Shown piece after piece: positions 1 to 10,453 of a DNA stretch of 64,000 bases; the stretch's first letter is position 1; each line of letters starts with the position of its first letter. The position numbers and the translations under genes are program-made. The stretch covers positions 35,750,894-35,814,893 of the forward strand of contig CM020618.1 in assembly GCA_009829735.1 (NCBI GenBank). Direction: 5' to 3'. The notes under the pieces were generated by a model. That model saw only the letters and a program-made list of their open reading frames with translations, was not told where the DNA came from and searched no databases. Source of the DNA: Pyropia yezoensis. Its lineage: Eukaryota > Rhodophyta > Bangiophyceae > Bangiales > Bangiaceae.

Positions 1-2210
1 GCCACCACGCCGGAAACGGCCTGGTCCTTTACAGCCGCGGCCGTGCCGGCGGCGGCGCCCGCCCCACGGGCGACCGCAGAAGATGCGTCGCCAGCCATCT
101 GTTGTGTGGCAGCGGCGGCAGCCGCCCCTTTCTCCGCCGCCACGTCCTTGGCCGCCACCGCGCCGGCCACGGCCTCGTCCTTGACCGCCGCCGCCGTGCC
201 GGCGGCGGCGCCCACGCCCTGGATGGTCGCATCCTTGGCCCGCACCGCGGCGTCGGCCGTCATGTCCTTGGCCGCCACCGCCCCGGCAACGGCCTGGTCC
301 TTGACCGCCGCGGCGGTACCAACGGCGGCACCGACGCCCTGGATGGTCGCGTCCTTGGCGCGGACGGCCGCATCGGCCGTCATGTCCTTGGCCGCCACCG
401 CCCCCGCTACGGCCTGGTCCTTGACCGCCGCGGCGGTGCCAACGGCAGCGCCCACGCCCTGAATGGTCGCTTCCTTGGCGCGGACGGCCGCATCCGACGC
501 GGCGGCTGCGGCATTGCTCGCCGCCACCGCCGCCTGGTCCTTGGCCGCCGCGGCGGTACCCACAGCCGCACCGACACCCTCAATCGTCGCGTCCTTGGCG
601 CGGACCGCCACATCCGAAGCGGCGGCCGCGGCGTTGCTCGCCGCCACCGCTGCCTGGTCTTTGGCCGCCGCGGCGGTGCCGACGGCAGCGCCCACACCCT
701 GGATCGTCGCATCCTTTGCCCGCACGGCCGCATCCGACGCGGCGACAGCAGCGTCGCTCGCCATCACCGCCGCCTGGTCCTTGGCCGCCGCGGCCGTGCC
801 AATAGCGGCGCCCGCCCCGGCAATGGTTGCGTCCTTGGCGCGGACCGCCGCGTCCGACGCGGCGGCCGCAGCATTGCTCGCCGCCACCGCTGCCTGGTCC
901 TTGGCCGCCGCGGCGGTGCCCAGCGCGGCGCCCGTGCCCTGAATGGTCGCGTCCCTGGCGCGGACGGCCGCATCCGACGCGGCGGCGGCTGTGTTGCTCG
1001 CCGCCACCGCCGCCTGGTCCTTGGCCGCCGCGGCGGTGCCAATGGCGGTGCCCGCCCCCTGGATCGCCGCGTCCTTGGCCACCGCCGCCGCGTCCGTCGC
1101 CGCCACCGCCGCCTGGTCCTTGGCCGCCGCGGCGGTGCCAATGGCGGTGCCCGTCCCCCGGATGGCCGCGTCCTTGGCCACCACCGCCGCGTCGGTCGCC
1201 GCCACCGCCGCCTGGTCCTTGAGCACCGCCGCGTTGCCCGCGGCGGCGCCCACCCCCCGCGCGGCGGCGGTGGTCGCGTCATCCGCCGCCAACACCGCCT
1301 GGTCCTTGAGCACCGCCGCGTTGCCCGCGGCGGCACCCACCCCCCGCGCGCCCGCGTCAGCGGCGCGCGCCGCCCCATCCGCAGCCACATCCTTGGCCAC
1401 TGCCGCGTTGCCAGCCACCGTCCCCGCAACGGCGCCGGCGCCCACCGACGCGCGCGTCGCGGCGCCGCTCATCGCCGCCACTGTCCGGTCCTTGGCCGCC
1501 ACCGCCGCGCCCGCCACGTTGCCCGCCGCACGGGCGGCCGCGTCCGTCGCCGCCGCCGCGCGCTCCGACAGCGCCGCCGCCGCCGCCGACGCCTGGTCCT
1601 TGACCGCCACCGCCGCGTTGACCGCCGCGTCCTTGGCCGCCACAGCCACCCCCGCAACGGTGCCCGCCGCGCGGGCACCCCCGGTGACAGCCGCGTCGGC
1701 ACCCGCCGCGGCGCCCGCTGCGGCCTGGTCCTTGGCCGCCACCGCCGCACCCGCAACGGTGCCCGCCGCGCGCGCACCCCCGGTGACCGCCGCGTCGGCG
1801 CCCGCCGCAGCGCTCGCCGCGGCCTGCTCCTTGGCCGCCACCGCCGCACCCGCAACAGCGCCCGCCGCGCGGGCACCCCCGTCCATGGCCGCGTCGGCGC
1901 CCGCGGCGGCGCCCGCCGCGGCCTGGTCCCTCGCGGCGGCCGCGGCGCCGGCGACAGAGCCCGCCGCACGGGCGGTCGCGTCGGCGCCCGCGGCCGCCAC
2001 GTCCGCGGCAGAGGGGGGGGGGGTGGGGGGGGCGCCCACTGGGACCCCCACCGGGTGGACAACAGTGTTGGCGCCCAGCGACGCGGCGGGGATGGCCGTT
2101 GCCGACGTGGCGGTGGGGGCGCCCAGGTGCACGACGGGCACTTCGGTCGTTGCGGCGGGCGTCACCGCCACCACCTTTTTGCCAGTCCCGGCCATGGGAA
2201 CGCCCGCCAT
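1..2210 (-). CDS. LEA-like Ala-rich repeat protein (3' end outside window)
   Basis: The minus strand is open from an ATG at 2208-2210 to the window edge (at least 736 codons, no stop reached). After a non-repetitive N-terminus of about 75 residues, with a Pro/Val-rich stretch, the protein becomes Ala-rich with regularly spaced K/R and D/E, built on units such as AKDQAAVAASNAAAASDAAV followed by RAKDATIQGVGAAVGTA. The unit is 40 residues in the C-terminal half and about 33 nearer the N-terminus. This pattern of amphipathic repeats resembles group 3/LEA_4 late-embryogenesis-abundant proteins, which are mostly disordered when hydrated and protect proteins and membranes during drying. The family is inferred from composition and repeat style. 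No signal peptide is obvious. Plus-strand and alternate minus frames are also open here because the repeat is GC-rich; the lysine/aspartate periodicity favours this frame. Confidence 0.72.
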   Translation of the reverse strand, partial: MAGVPMAGTGKKVVAVTPAATTEVPVVHLGAPTATSATAIPAASLGANTVVHPVGVPVGAPPTPPPSAADVAAAGADATARAAGSVAGAAAAARDQAAAGAAAGADAAMDGGARAAGAVAGAAVAAKEQAAASAAAGADAAVTGGARAAGTVAGAAVAAKDQAAAGAAAGADAAVTGGARAAGTVAGVAVAAKDAAVNAAVAVKDQASAAAAALSERAAAATDAAARAAGNVAGAAVAAKDRTVAAMSGAATRASVGAGAVAGTVAGNAAVAKDVAADGAARAADAGARGVGAAAGNAAVLKDQAVLAADDATTAAARGVGAAAGNAAVLKDQAAVAATDAAVVAKDAAIRGTGTAIGTAAAAKDQAAVAATDAAAVAKDAAIQGAGTAIGTAAAAKDQAAVAASNTAAAASDAAVRARDATIQGTGAALGTAAAAKDQAAVAASNAAAAASDAAVRAKDATIAGAGAAIGTAAAAKDQAAVMASDAAVAASDAAVRAKDATIQGVGAAVGTAAAAKDQAAVAASNAAAAASDVAVRAKDATIEGVGAAVGTAAAAKDQAAVAASNAAAAASDAAVRAKEATIQGVGAAVGTAAAVKDQAVAGAVAAKDMTADAAVRAKDATIQGVGAAVGTAAAVKDQAVAGAVAAKDMTADAAVRAKDATIQGVGAAAGTAAAVKDEAVAGAVAAKDVAAEKGAAAAAATQQMAGDASSAVARGAGAAAGTAAAVKDQAVSGVV
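100..1075 (-). repeat. 120-bp in-frame tandem repeats of the LEA-like gene
   Basis: The motif ending in ggatggtcgc or close variants recurs at 221, 341, 461, 581, 701, 821, 941 and 1061, exactly 120 bp apart, giving about eight 40-residue units. Between about 1080 and 1950 the units are shorter and more diverged (for example 99 bp around 1682-1781). Every period is a multiple of three, so the frame is kept. Confidence 0.9.
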
Positions 2211-3341
2211 GCACGGGGAGGAAAAGTGGAGAGGGGGGCTGAGGAGGAGGAGGCGGCGAGAGGCGGCCGTCAACCACACGGCAGCGTCGGCGAAAGAGAG
2301 GAACGCGCCGAGGGGAGGGGGTGGGGGATCAGATCGCGGGCGACAACGGACACGAGAATATGGTCGTAGAGGGGAAACGCTAGGCGCAGATGGTGAGCGG
2401 TCGTGACGGGGGTCATGGGACGAGATGCTGCCGCAGGTGACGGCGAGGGCGGTACAATCCCCTCAAGTAGCAGCGCGCCGCTGCTGGCGAGACACAGCCA
2501 CTGGCGGCAATGGCCGAACACGCCGCGTGCAAACGAGCGCACGGCCGCCGGTCGATTGCAAAAGCCGCCGTCGGCGAACCGCCCGTGTTCCGCAACGGGC
2601 CGATGCGTTGTGTCCGGCCATACCCACCCCCAACAGTCAGACACCCAGGCACGCGAGGTGCGTGGCTGCGTGGCTCCTTCCGTCAACCGCCCGCCCGCCA
2701 TCCGTGCCAGTGTATCTGGAAGGGTGTGGGAGGGGGGAGAGGAGGGAAGGGGGCGGGGTTGGCACACCGGTCTTCAGGGAGCGGCCAAGGTCGACGCCCC
2801 TTGCATGTGTGCAAACTTCGGAGAGGGAACGCCCCAGTGCCCGCGGGAGCTAAGGGGACTGGAGTACAGGTAGATCGCGACACCTGACGGAGAGGCTTCC
2901 CCGTCCACCTTCGTTTGCATACGCAAGGCCTGTTCACCTCGTCCTCGTCGCGATGCAAAAGAGGGGCAAGTACGGATCATTGGTCTCTATACAATTCTTA
3001 CTTATTAAAGACAATACATAATGTAGAACACCTCGTCGAACAGAATCTGTTCATCTGATGCACTATCAGTCCTAGGAATGCTACTGAAGTGAGCAGTGAC
3101 AAGTCTCCTGGCGAAGTACCCCGACCCCAACTGCTAAAGTAAGACCAAAGAAAACTAACAGAAAAAGCTGCACGGTTTAGGGAGGCGCGCGCGCGCCCCA
3201 CCACCGCTGCACCCTCGACCCCTGCCCGCTCCGGGGCATTGCGAGGAAGGGGACGACTGGGTATGGCGGCGTCGCCGCCGCGGCGTACGGCCACCCTGTG
3301 AACACCCTGCAGCGCTTCTGCCGCGGTTCCTGCCGCCCGTC
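2211..3341. promoter_or_regulatory. Divergent intergenic region, LEA-like / MSI1
   Basis: This 1.1-kb spacer lies between two genes transcribed away from each other, so it should contain both promoters. No convincing gene is seen. Positions about 2965-3175 form a markedly AT-richer island against the GC-rich surroundings, ending about 170 bp upstream of the MSI1 start. I could not place specific promoter elements. Confidence 0.45.
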
Positions 3342-5138
3342 ATGTCTGCCGGCGCGGGCGGCGGTGTTGGCAACGATGGACGCGGCGGCGGCGGCGGTGG
3401 CGGGGTTGGCGGCGGCGGCGGCGGCGGTGGCGGGGTTGGCGGCGGCGGCGGCGCCGCGGCCGTGTCGGCCACGACCGCTGCGACACTGCCCGCCGTCCCC
3501 CCCCCCCTCCCCCAGCCTTTCAACCCATCTCTCGACCGCCTCATCAACGAAGAGTATAAGATATGGAAGAAGAACACGCCCTTCCTGTACCGCGTCGTCC
3601 TCTCGAAGGCCCTCGAGTGGCCGTCGCTGACCATCCAGTGGCTGCCGACGCCCCCCCGACGGGCAACGTCCACTCCCTCCTACACCGTCGCTTCCCTGCT
3701 GCTGGGCACCCACACGTCGGGGGACGTCCAAAACTACTTGATGGTCGCCAACGCGCGGCTGCCCACCGCCTCCACCCCCGTCGACGGCACCGCGTTTGCG
3801 TTTGCGCCGGCGGGGGTGGGGTCGGGCGAGCTCGGCGCGTACGGCGCGGGGGAGAATGGGCGGGTGGATGTGGTGAAAAAGGTGTGCCACGACGGGGAGG
3901 TCAACCGCGCACGCGCCATGCCACAGGGCACGGGGGGGGTGGTGGCGACCAAGACCATCACCGCCGAGGTGCTGGTGTGGGACCTGGACCGCCACCCGGC
4001 GGTGCCGCCGGCAGGAGACCGCACGGCGCGGCCGCAGGTGCGCCTGGCGGGCCACACCCAGGAGGGGTACGGCGTCGCGTGGTCGCCCGTCGCGCGGGGG
4101 CTCCTCGCCTCGGGCGCCGACGACGCGCTGGTGTGTGTGTGGGACGTGGCCGCCGCGGCGTCGGGGGGGGGGGCGCCAGTGGCGGGCGCCGCCGCCGCCG
4201 CCGCCGGTATAGAGCGGGGACGTGGCGGCCAGCCGCCGCTGTCGACCTACCGCGGCCACACGGGGGTGGTGGAGGACGTGGCTTTTCACCCGCTGCACCC
4301 CCACACCGTCGCGTCGGTGGGGGACGACCGGTCGCTGCGGGTGTGGGACACGCGGTCGCCAGCCGCACCGGCGCCGCTGCCGGGGGCGGCCACCACCGGG
4401 CGCGCCCGGGGGGGCGGGGGGGGGGGCGGCGCGGGGGGCGGGCGCCCGTCTGGTGCTGGCAGCAGCCGTGGCGGTGGCGGCAGCGGCGGCAGCGTCGGGA
4501 GTGCGGGCTCTCCCCGCTCCACTGCCTCTGCGTCGGCGCCGCTCTCGCCGGCAGGCTCTGCTGGCAGCGCCCGCAACGGCGGGCGGGGCGGCGGCCGCGC
4601 CCGGCCCGCCGCGTCGGTGCCGCTGACCATCCCTGACGCGCACAAGGCCGAGGTCAATTGCGTGGCGTGGGCGGCGGAAGGGGGCGCCGGCGGCGACCTG
4701 GTCGCCACCGGCTCGGCCGACGCGACGGTGGCAGTCTGGGACCTTAGGGCGCCGCGGGCCTGTGTGCACTCCTTTTTGGGCCACGCAGGGGAGGTGCTGG
4801 CGGTGGGCTGGCATGCCGACGCGCCCGGCATCCTCGGCTCCGCGTCGGCCGACCGGCGGGTGCACGTGTGGGACTGTGCGCGGGTGGGGGAGGAGCAGGA
4901 GCCCGACGACGCAGAGGACGGGCCGCCCGAGCTCCTCTTTGTCCACGGCGGCCACACGGCCAAGGTGAGTGACTTTGCGTGGGGGGTGGGCGGGCCCGAC
5001 GGGGACGCGTGGCTCGCCGCCAGCGTGGCAGAGGACAACATCTTGCAGGTGTGGCACCTGGCCGACCACATTTACTCGGGAGGGGTTGTGGGGGGGCGCG
5101 AGCGCAATGGCATTGTCGAGGACGATATGCTTGAGTGA
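3342..5138 (+). CDS. MSI1: Histone-binding WD40 protein MSI1/RBBP4 (CAF-1 p48 type)
   Basis: This is a single open frame of 598 codons from an ATG. The N-terminal helix is diagnostic: INEEYKIWKKNTPFLY followed by EWPSLTIQWLP (residues about 55-95). Further family signatures are EVNRARAMPQ, the GHTQEGYGVAWSP blade and VAEDNILQVWHLADHIY at the last blade. Proteins of this family form a seven-bladed propeller that binds histone H3/H4 and serve as a shared subunit of CAF-1, histone deacetylase, Polycomb PRC2 and NURF complexes in the nucleus. The usual length is about 420-430 residues. The excess here is a Gly/Ala-rich N-terminal leader (about 50 residues), a short Ala/Gly loop near residue 280, and a long Gly/Ser/Ala-rich insertion at about residues 343-425 between two blades. 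The gene is convergent with ATP11, whose stop lies 160 bp away. Confidence 0.95.
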   Translation: MSAGAGGGVGNDGRGGGGGGGVGGGGGGGGGVGGGGGAAAVSATTAATLPAVPPPLPQPFNPSLDRLINEEYKIWKKNTPFLYRVVLSKALEWPSLTIQWLPTPPRRATSTPSYTVASLLLGTHTSGDVQNYLMVANARLPTASTPVDGTAFAFAPAGVGSGELGAYGAGENGRVDVVKKVCHDGEVNRARAMPQGTGGVVATKTITAEVLVWDLDRHPAVPPAGDRTARPQVRLAGHTQEGYGVAWSPVARGLLASGADDALVCVWDVAAAASGGGAPVAGAAAAAAGIERGRGGQPPLSTYRGHTGVVEDVAFHPLHPHTVASVGDDRSLRVWDTRSPAAPAPLPGAATTGRARGGGGGGGAGGGRPSGAGSSRGGGGSGGSVGSAGSPRSTASASAPLSPAGSAGSARNGGRGGGRARPAASVPLTIPDAHKAEVNCVAWAAEGGAGGDLVATGSADATVAVWDLRAPRACVHSFLGHAGEVLAVGWHADAPGILGSASADRRVHVWDCARVGEEQEPDDAEDGPPELLFVHGGHTAKVSDFAWGVGGPDGDAWLAASVAEDNILQVWHLADHIYSGGVVGGRERNGIVEDDMLE

Positions 5139-5298
5139 GAGTGGGGGCGGGGGGGAAGTGTCACGTGGGGGATGAGCAGCAGGTGGCACCGAAAGAGGGC
5201 AAGGGTGGGAGCAGACCCGAGGCGAGACGGATGACGAGGTGAGATGGAGGCGGTGGCACACTGCATCGGAGGTGCGGGGGGAGGCGTGCTGGTGGTGG

Positions 5299-7104
5299 TC
5301 ACGCCGACACCCCCGCCACTCGCAGCACATCCTTCCAGTTGAAGTTGGCCTGGCGACGTGCCCACGACCAACGAGCACAAGCAACAAAGTCAAGGAGGAA
5401 GGAGAAAATGACACGGCCGCGCACGTGACGGCAGGCCAACATCGGCCTCCCCCCGTTTGAGGGTGGGGTAAAGGCAGACGGGGTTACCAAGATACCACCA
5501 GGGGGAGCGAAGCGCATCCATATCGTCTCCGTGAGGTCTGTCAGTGGATAGTCTTCCAATGGGGTCCGCCACCGCCGACCCCAATGACGACGGGGCGCAT
5601 TCCCGTCCACGGGGGCGCGGCGCAGCACGCCCGGTATCGCGCGCGTTTGTAAACACCACAAACACCACCACCACCCCCCCCGACGGCAAACGTACCGGCT
5701 TCTCATTAAACGACACGACAACGTCAAAGTTGCGCTGGTCTGACAGGTAGAACCGCTTGACCGTCTCCCAAAATCTGATCGTCGCGCAGCCCCCAGCCGC
5801 CGCCCGCCGCCGTGCCGCCGCCGACGCCAGCGCGCAGGAGCAGTGGGGGACAGAACCACAAGAACCACAAATGACGAGGGAGAAACAAGGAGACAATGAA
5901 AGACCAACACCAACGGGAGGCCCCAATGACGCGCAGGCCACCCAACAGCGGCCATGCCGCTCCGAAGTCACCGCCGTGCCAACCCGCCCGTCAGTGCCAC
6001 GCGCACGCACGTCCTCCCCTCCCCCCGCCCCACCCACAACTCGACCCCTCCCCTTCGGCCGCTCCCCACCTTCCACCCCCGTTCCGCTCCCCTGCTGGGG
6101 CCACGTACCGCTCCGCCTCCACCTTAGGGCACGTCTCGGTAAACACCTCCCCCCGGAGGAGGGTCAGCCCCGTCTTGGCCCGCAGCTCCTCGTACGCGGT
6201 GAACACCACCGACGGCGTGGCAGTCGCCGGGTTGGCCTTGTACGCGTCCAGGGGGGTGGCGAGCAGGTGCTCGTCCTGCGCCTGCAGAAACAGCACGTAG
6301 TAGCCCCGGCCGGCTGCCACGGGGATGACAAAATTAGGGCACCGCTTGATGCGGGCCCGCCACGTCTGCGGCAGCAGCCACCAAAAGGGCACGGGGGGCG
6401 GGGCCGGGCGGGGCGGGGCGGGGCGGCGAGCGTCGGGGGGAGAGACAAACGTAGGACGGGAGGGATGGACAAAGCCAAGCCCGGGGGAGCAACGGCGGCG
6501 TCAGTCTTCCGGGTGCCCCCCAACGCCACCTCGCCTCACTCGCCCCCGCCACCCCCACCCCACGGCGGGAGACCCCAATCCACCTTCCCCCGCCCCAAGC
6601 CCGCGCACGGGACACCTTGACCGCACCCCCACCCCCCCCCCCCCCCCCCCAACGTACCTCCCGCTGGGCGTCGGTAAAGATGTCCCCAATGGCGGTCGCG
6701 TGGTCGGCGTGGAACCCCCCCCACACCTCCCGCACGCGCTCACCGTCGAGCTTGGTCAGCAGGGGCAGCTTGACAATGTGCTCCAGCCGCCGGGCGCCGG
6801 GGAAGGAAAAGCCGCCCGGGCCAAGGCCGCGGCCCCACAGCGGCCCCGCGCCGGGGGCGTTGGAGAGGCCCCCACCGGCGGCGCCGGCACCCCCTGTTGC
6901 CGTCGCTGCCGGCGCCGCACAGCAAGGCGATGACGCGACGCCGCGGCGTGACGCCGGGAAGGCGGCGCTGGCTGTAGCGGCGACGGTGGGAGCGGCAGCC
7001 GCAGGGGCGGCGCCGCAAGGGGGAGGAGGGAGGGCGGGGGGCACCCCGCCCGCCACCGCCCGCGTCGCCGCTCGCGCCGCGGGCCGCAGGGCAGAGCGCC
7101 ACAT
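5299..7104 (-). CDS. ATP11: Mitochondrial F1-ATPase assembly chaperone ATP11/ATPAF1, four exons
   Basis: The exons I read are 7104-6658, 6365-6109, 5774-5696 and 5349-5299. Donors GTACGT follow exons 1-3 and CAG acceptors precede exons 2-4. The joined frame is consistent (phases 0, 2, 0) and gives 277 residues. The N-terminus is Arg/Ala-rich, as expected for mitochondrial import. The core has LEHIVKLPLLTKLDGERV and EVWGGFHADHATAIGD in exon 1, RCPNFVIPVAAGRGYYVLF and ELRAKTGLTLLRGEV in exon 2, then FYLSDQRNFDVVVSFNEKP in exon 3 and ANFNWKDVLRVAGVSA in exon 4. In the known family this protein binds free F1 beta subunits and prevents their aggregation until alpha/beta hexamers assemble. The exact acceptor of intron 1 is the least certain junction. 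This is the clearest evidence of spliceosomal introns in the window. Confidence 0.88.
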
Positions 7105-7730
7105 GGTGAAAGAGATGCAGGTGAGCGGGAAGGAAGGGGGAGGGGGTATGGGGCGGGGGGGGGGGGGTGTACAGCGTCGCAGAACGGTGCGGAAGCGTCA
7201 GTTCGGTACACTGGCTGGCAGAGCAGAACGCCGACGAGTCGACGGCGGCAAGAGGCGGGGGGCGTTGATCCGAACATGTGAGCCCCCCCTCCCTGCACTT
7301 TGAGGGGGGTGGGATGGGCTCCACTGCTGTGCCACCAGCCGGCCGGCCGTCTGAACACGCTCATAGCGCGCAAACGCGCGGTTCGCCACGGCAATGACGA
7401 CCGCTGCCGGGGGGGCGAGGGGATGGACACCTCCATAGATGGAGACAAGGGAGAGAGAAGGCGAGGAATGAGCCAGGGGCGGGGAGGAAAAAAAAAAAGA
7501 GGAAAAATAGAAGAGGCGCAGGCCAAGGGACCAACAACATGCAAAACAAAACACATCCAACGCGGGCACGCGACCATACACACACGCACACACACATGCG
7601 AATACATGCAGAGGCGCAAACCGAGGGCAAACAAAGCAACAGACCACATCAAAAAAAAAAAAATACGAGCCAACCTACGGACAGCCGCCGACACTGCCGC
7701 GTCGGTGACACGGGGGGGGGGGAAGGTCGG
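7105..7730. other. Intergenic spacer with CA repeat and A runs
   Basis: This spacer separates ATP11 (start 7104) from the Myb-like gene (stop 7731). It holds a CA-rich microsatellite at about 7573-7605 and A runs of 10-12 near 7488 and 7650. No gene is supported. Confidence 0.5.
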
Positions 7731-9215
7731 TCACTCCCCCGCCGCCGCGGCGGGGGGAGACGCGTGGCCATCTGCCACGCCGCCCGCCGGCGTCACCCCC
7801 TCCATCGTATGGGTGGGGGGGGCGGGAGGGGGCGGGCCGGCGGCGACGGCGCCATCCGCGGCGCCCCCGCCCGCCCCCCCCTCGCCGCCGCCGCCCCCGC
7901 CACCGCCGTCAATCATTGTCTCGGCGGCGGCGGCGGCGGCGGCGGCAAGCGCCTCGGCCTCGGCGGCTTCAGCCTCGGCTTCGGCGTGGGCGGCGGCTGT
8001 CGCCGCCGCCGCCGCCGCACTCTCGGCAGCCACGGCGGGCCCGCCGCCGCCGGCCGCGGCGGCCGACTCCCCCTTACCCCCCGCCCCCCCCCCTGGCGGT
8101 AGCGGTGGCGGCGCCGCCGCGGCCGCTGCGGCCGCCGCGGCCGCCGCCGCGGCCGCTGCACCAGCCGCGTTGGCGGCGGCGGCGGCCGACGCGGCGGCGG
8201 CGGCGGCCCCCCCCGCCAGGTGGTCCGCCCCCAGCTCGGGCAGCAGCCGCAGCTGCCGCGCGCGCTTGGCAATCCCCGCAACGGCCCGGCCCTTGAGCGC
8301 CGGCTCCCGCGCAACGACCGTCCAGTTGCCCCAGCCGTGCACCGCGACGGCCGACCGGATGGCGGCGTCATCCTCGGCGCTAAACCGCCGCCACGGCCGC
8401 CGCCCCGCCGCGCGGGCGTCGGCCATGGCCGACAGCGCGCGGGCGCGGCGCTTGAGCACATCCCGCCGCCGGCAGTTGAGGAGCGGGGAGCTCTTGCGGA
8501 TGGCGCCCCACGCCGAGTCCCCGTACGTTGCGACGCCGGCGAGCAGCGCCGCGTCCTCGTCATTTGTAAACTCCTTGCGCGCCCGCCGGCCCGCGGAGCG
8601 GAGCGCGCCCGCCTTGTCCGTCGGCAGCAGCGCCCCGGGGGGCAGGTCCTCGGCGCCCCCCCCAGGCGTGTCGCCGTCGCCGCCGCCGCTGCCGCCGCCG
8701 CCGCCACCGCCACTGCCACCACCACTGCCGCCGCCGCTGCCGCCACTGGCAGCGGTGGCACCCCCCCCCCCATGGGCGGGGGTGCCACCGGCACCGTCGC
8801 CGTCCGAGTCGTCTGACGGGTCGTCCTCAATGTTGCGGACGTTTAGGCACTGGCCCGCGCCACCATCCACGGCGGCTGCCGCGGCGGCGGCGGCGGCCAC
8901 CTCGGCCGCCACGACCGCCGCGGCGGCGGTGGCCGCGTCGGCCGCCGCCGCCGAGTTGGCCGCGTCCACCGCGGCGGTCGCGGCGGCGACCGCCTGCGCA
9001 GCCGCCTCGGCATCAGAGGGGTGGGGGAGGGGGGCGGGGGGGGTGTTGGCCGCCGCCGCCTCCTCGGCCGCCTTGACCGCCGCGGCCACGTCGACCGCGT
9101 CAGAGGCGGCGGCCACGGCGGCGGCCGTGGCGGCGGCGGCTGCGGCGGCCGCCGCCGCCGTGTCCGACGCGTCCGCCGGCACGGCTGCCGCCGCCGCCGG
9201 GGCCGCGCCGAGCAT
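7731..9215 (-). CDS. Two-repeat Myb/SANT-like DNA-binding protein
   Basis: This is an intact 494-codon frame from an ATG. A long Ala-rich N-terminus is followed by an acidic patch (NIEDDPSDDSDGDG) and Gly-rich linkers. Two helix-turn-helix repeats lie in the middle: one at about residues 209-260 (FTNDEDAALLAGVATYGDSA, WGAIRKSSPLL), one at about 272-330 (FSAEDDAAIRSAVAVHGWGN, WTVVAREPALKGR). Each has the acidic first-helix ExD pattern and Trp residues at Myb/SANT spacing, with basic third helices rich in Arg. The C-terminus is poly-Ala, poly-Gly and poly-Pro. The role is likely nuclear DNA binding, for example transcription or telomere-associated; the target cannot be read from the sequence. 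The start is uncertain because the N-terminus is low complexity. Confidence 0.75.
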   Translation of the reverse strand: MLGAAPAAAAAVPADASDTAAAAAAAAAATAAAVAAASDAVDVAAAVKAAEEAAAANTPPAPLPHPSDAEAAAQAVAAATAAVDAANSAAAADAATAAAAVVAAEVAAAAAAAAAVDGGAGQCLNVRNIEDDPSDDSDGDGAGGTPAHGGGGATAASGGSGGGSGGGSGGGGGGGSGGGDGDTPGGGAEDLPPGALLPTDKAGALRSAGRRARKEFTNDEDAALLAGVATYGDSAWGAIRKSSPLLNCRRRDVLKRRARALSAMADARAAGRRPWRRFSAEDDAAIRSAVAVHGWGNWTVVAREPALKGRAVAGIAKRARQLRLLPELGADHLAGGAAAAAASAAAAANAAGAAAAAAAAAAAAAAAAPPPLPPGGGAGGKGESAAAAGGGGPAVAAESAAAAAATAAAHAEAEAEAAEAEALAAAAAAAAETMIDGGGGGGGGEGGAGGGAADGAVAAGPPPPAPPTHTMEGVTPAGGVADGHASPPAAAAGE

Positions 9216-10453
9216 GGCCGCCGGGGGAAGGGAGCGGGGAGGGGGGCGGTGGGGGATGGGGCATGCAAAGGGGATGGGTATGTATATTCAAGAGGGGGGG
9301 GGGGGGGGGGCTGCGTCCGCCAACCCGAAGTCGCAACAAGAAGCACCCCTCTCAATGGTCGGCCAACCTTCGTGGCGGGCTTGGAACGGGGGGGTTGGCC
9401 ACGAGGGGGGTGGCGCGGGGCCGCCTCACGGGGGTGACCGTCCCGGACGGAAGGTGGGCTTGTTCGGCGTTCGTCGGGAAAAAGAAAGTCGGGCGCGCCG
9501 AAACGGGCAAAAGCGGCACACGCGGGCTTGCGGCGGCGCGCGCGCGCGATGGACGGACGGACGGGGGGTGGGGGGGGGGGGGGGCGACGGCCGCGTGGGC
9601 TTGCCCGCCCTCACCGTGTTGACGCGCTCTTTGTGGGGGGTCCCTTGCTGTCGCCGTGGGGGGGGGGTCGGGGGGGCTCTGTGCGTCGGCACAGACCAAC
9701 GACTGCGCGTGCGCTGGCCGGTGGCTCGAGCAACAATTATGCGGCACATGGCTGTTGGACCAACAACATACATCTTGGAACTAAGGTGAATTCACTCATG
9801 GATAAGTACGCGTACGGAAGAGAATAGGCGTCGATGCTGTAAAGTATCTACATCCCGAGGCGCCCGCACGATGGTGCTCGCACGAACGCGCATCGAAGGG
9901 TGGTGATGCGGCACACGCTCGCGCTGCAGGAGGTGTTGGTCCGTGGACGGGCAGGACCACTGGTTGATGCACGGTTGCGTCTACTGGCGTTGACGGTGCG
10001 TCGGGTGAGGGCCCTACAAACCCCTCCAAATGCTTAGTATTCTCTAGGGGACTCCCACACCCTTCAACGACGTTCTTTGGGAAACGCTTGCGGAATCTGG
10101 GAGATGGCTGTAGCACTGGAATCTTTCGACGAGTGCGCACCGCCGCGCCATTGTAGGTGGATGGCAGCTCTCAGCTCCCTGCTTCCTCGAGGTAATGGTG
10201 GTCGTCAAGGTGGCCATACGCTGGTCTGCTTTCGCTTACCGCTGTGCAACTACCCACAACGGATACACGGCGGGTGCCAACACACACTGACGTACGCGCC
10301 GGTGTGCTCTCTCACCCCTTTGAGAGACGGAGCATGCACGTGAACACGCACAGCACCCACGGCGAATAACGATAGAAAATTAAGTTTACGTTGAGGGTTA
10401 ACGCCGTCGTGGACCTCGACGGCACAGTGACTGCCGCTGAGAGTGTGGCCACG
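9216..10453. other. Intergenic region with AT-richer patch
   Basis: This region lies between the Myb-like gene start and the stop of the membrane-protein gene, both on the minus strand. It holds G runs at about 9293-9310 and 9560-9580 and a more balanced-composition stretch at about 9720-10390. Short open frames here have no recognisable features. It probably includes the Myb-like promoter and the 3' end of the next gene. Confidence 0.4.

Noticed and set aside
102-2369. Long plus-strand open frames over the LEA-like region
   Set aside because: The minus frame has regular Lys/Asp periodicity and a sensible ATG; the plus frames are Arg/Gly/His or Ala/Ser by-products of the same repeat.
3177-5414. 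745-codon minus frame across MSI1
   Set aside because: Antisense shadow of a certain WD40 gene; Arg/Pro/His-rich with no domain.
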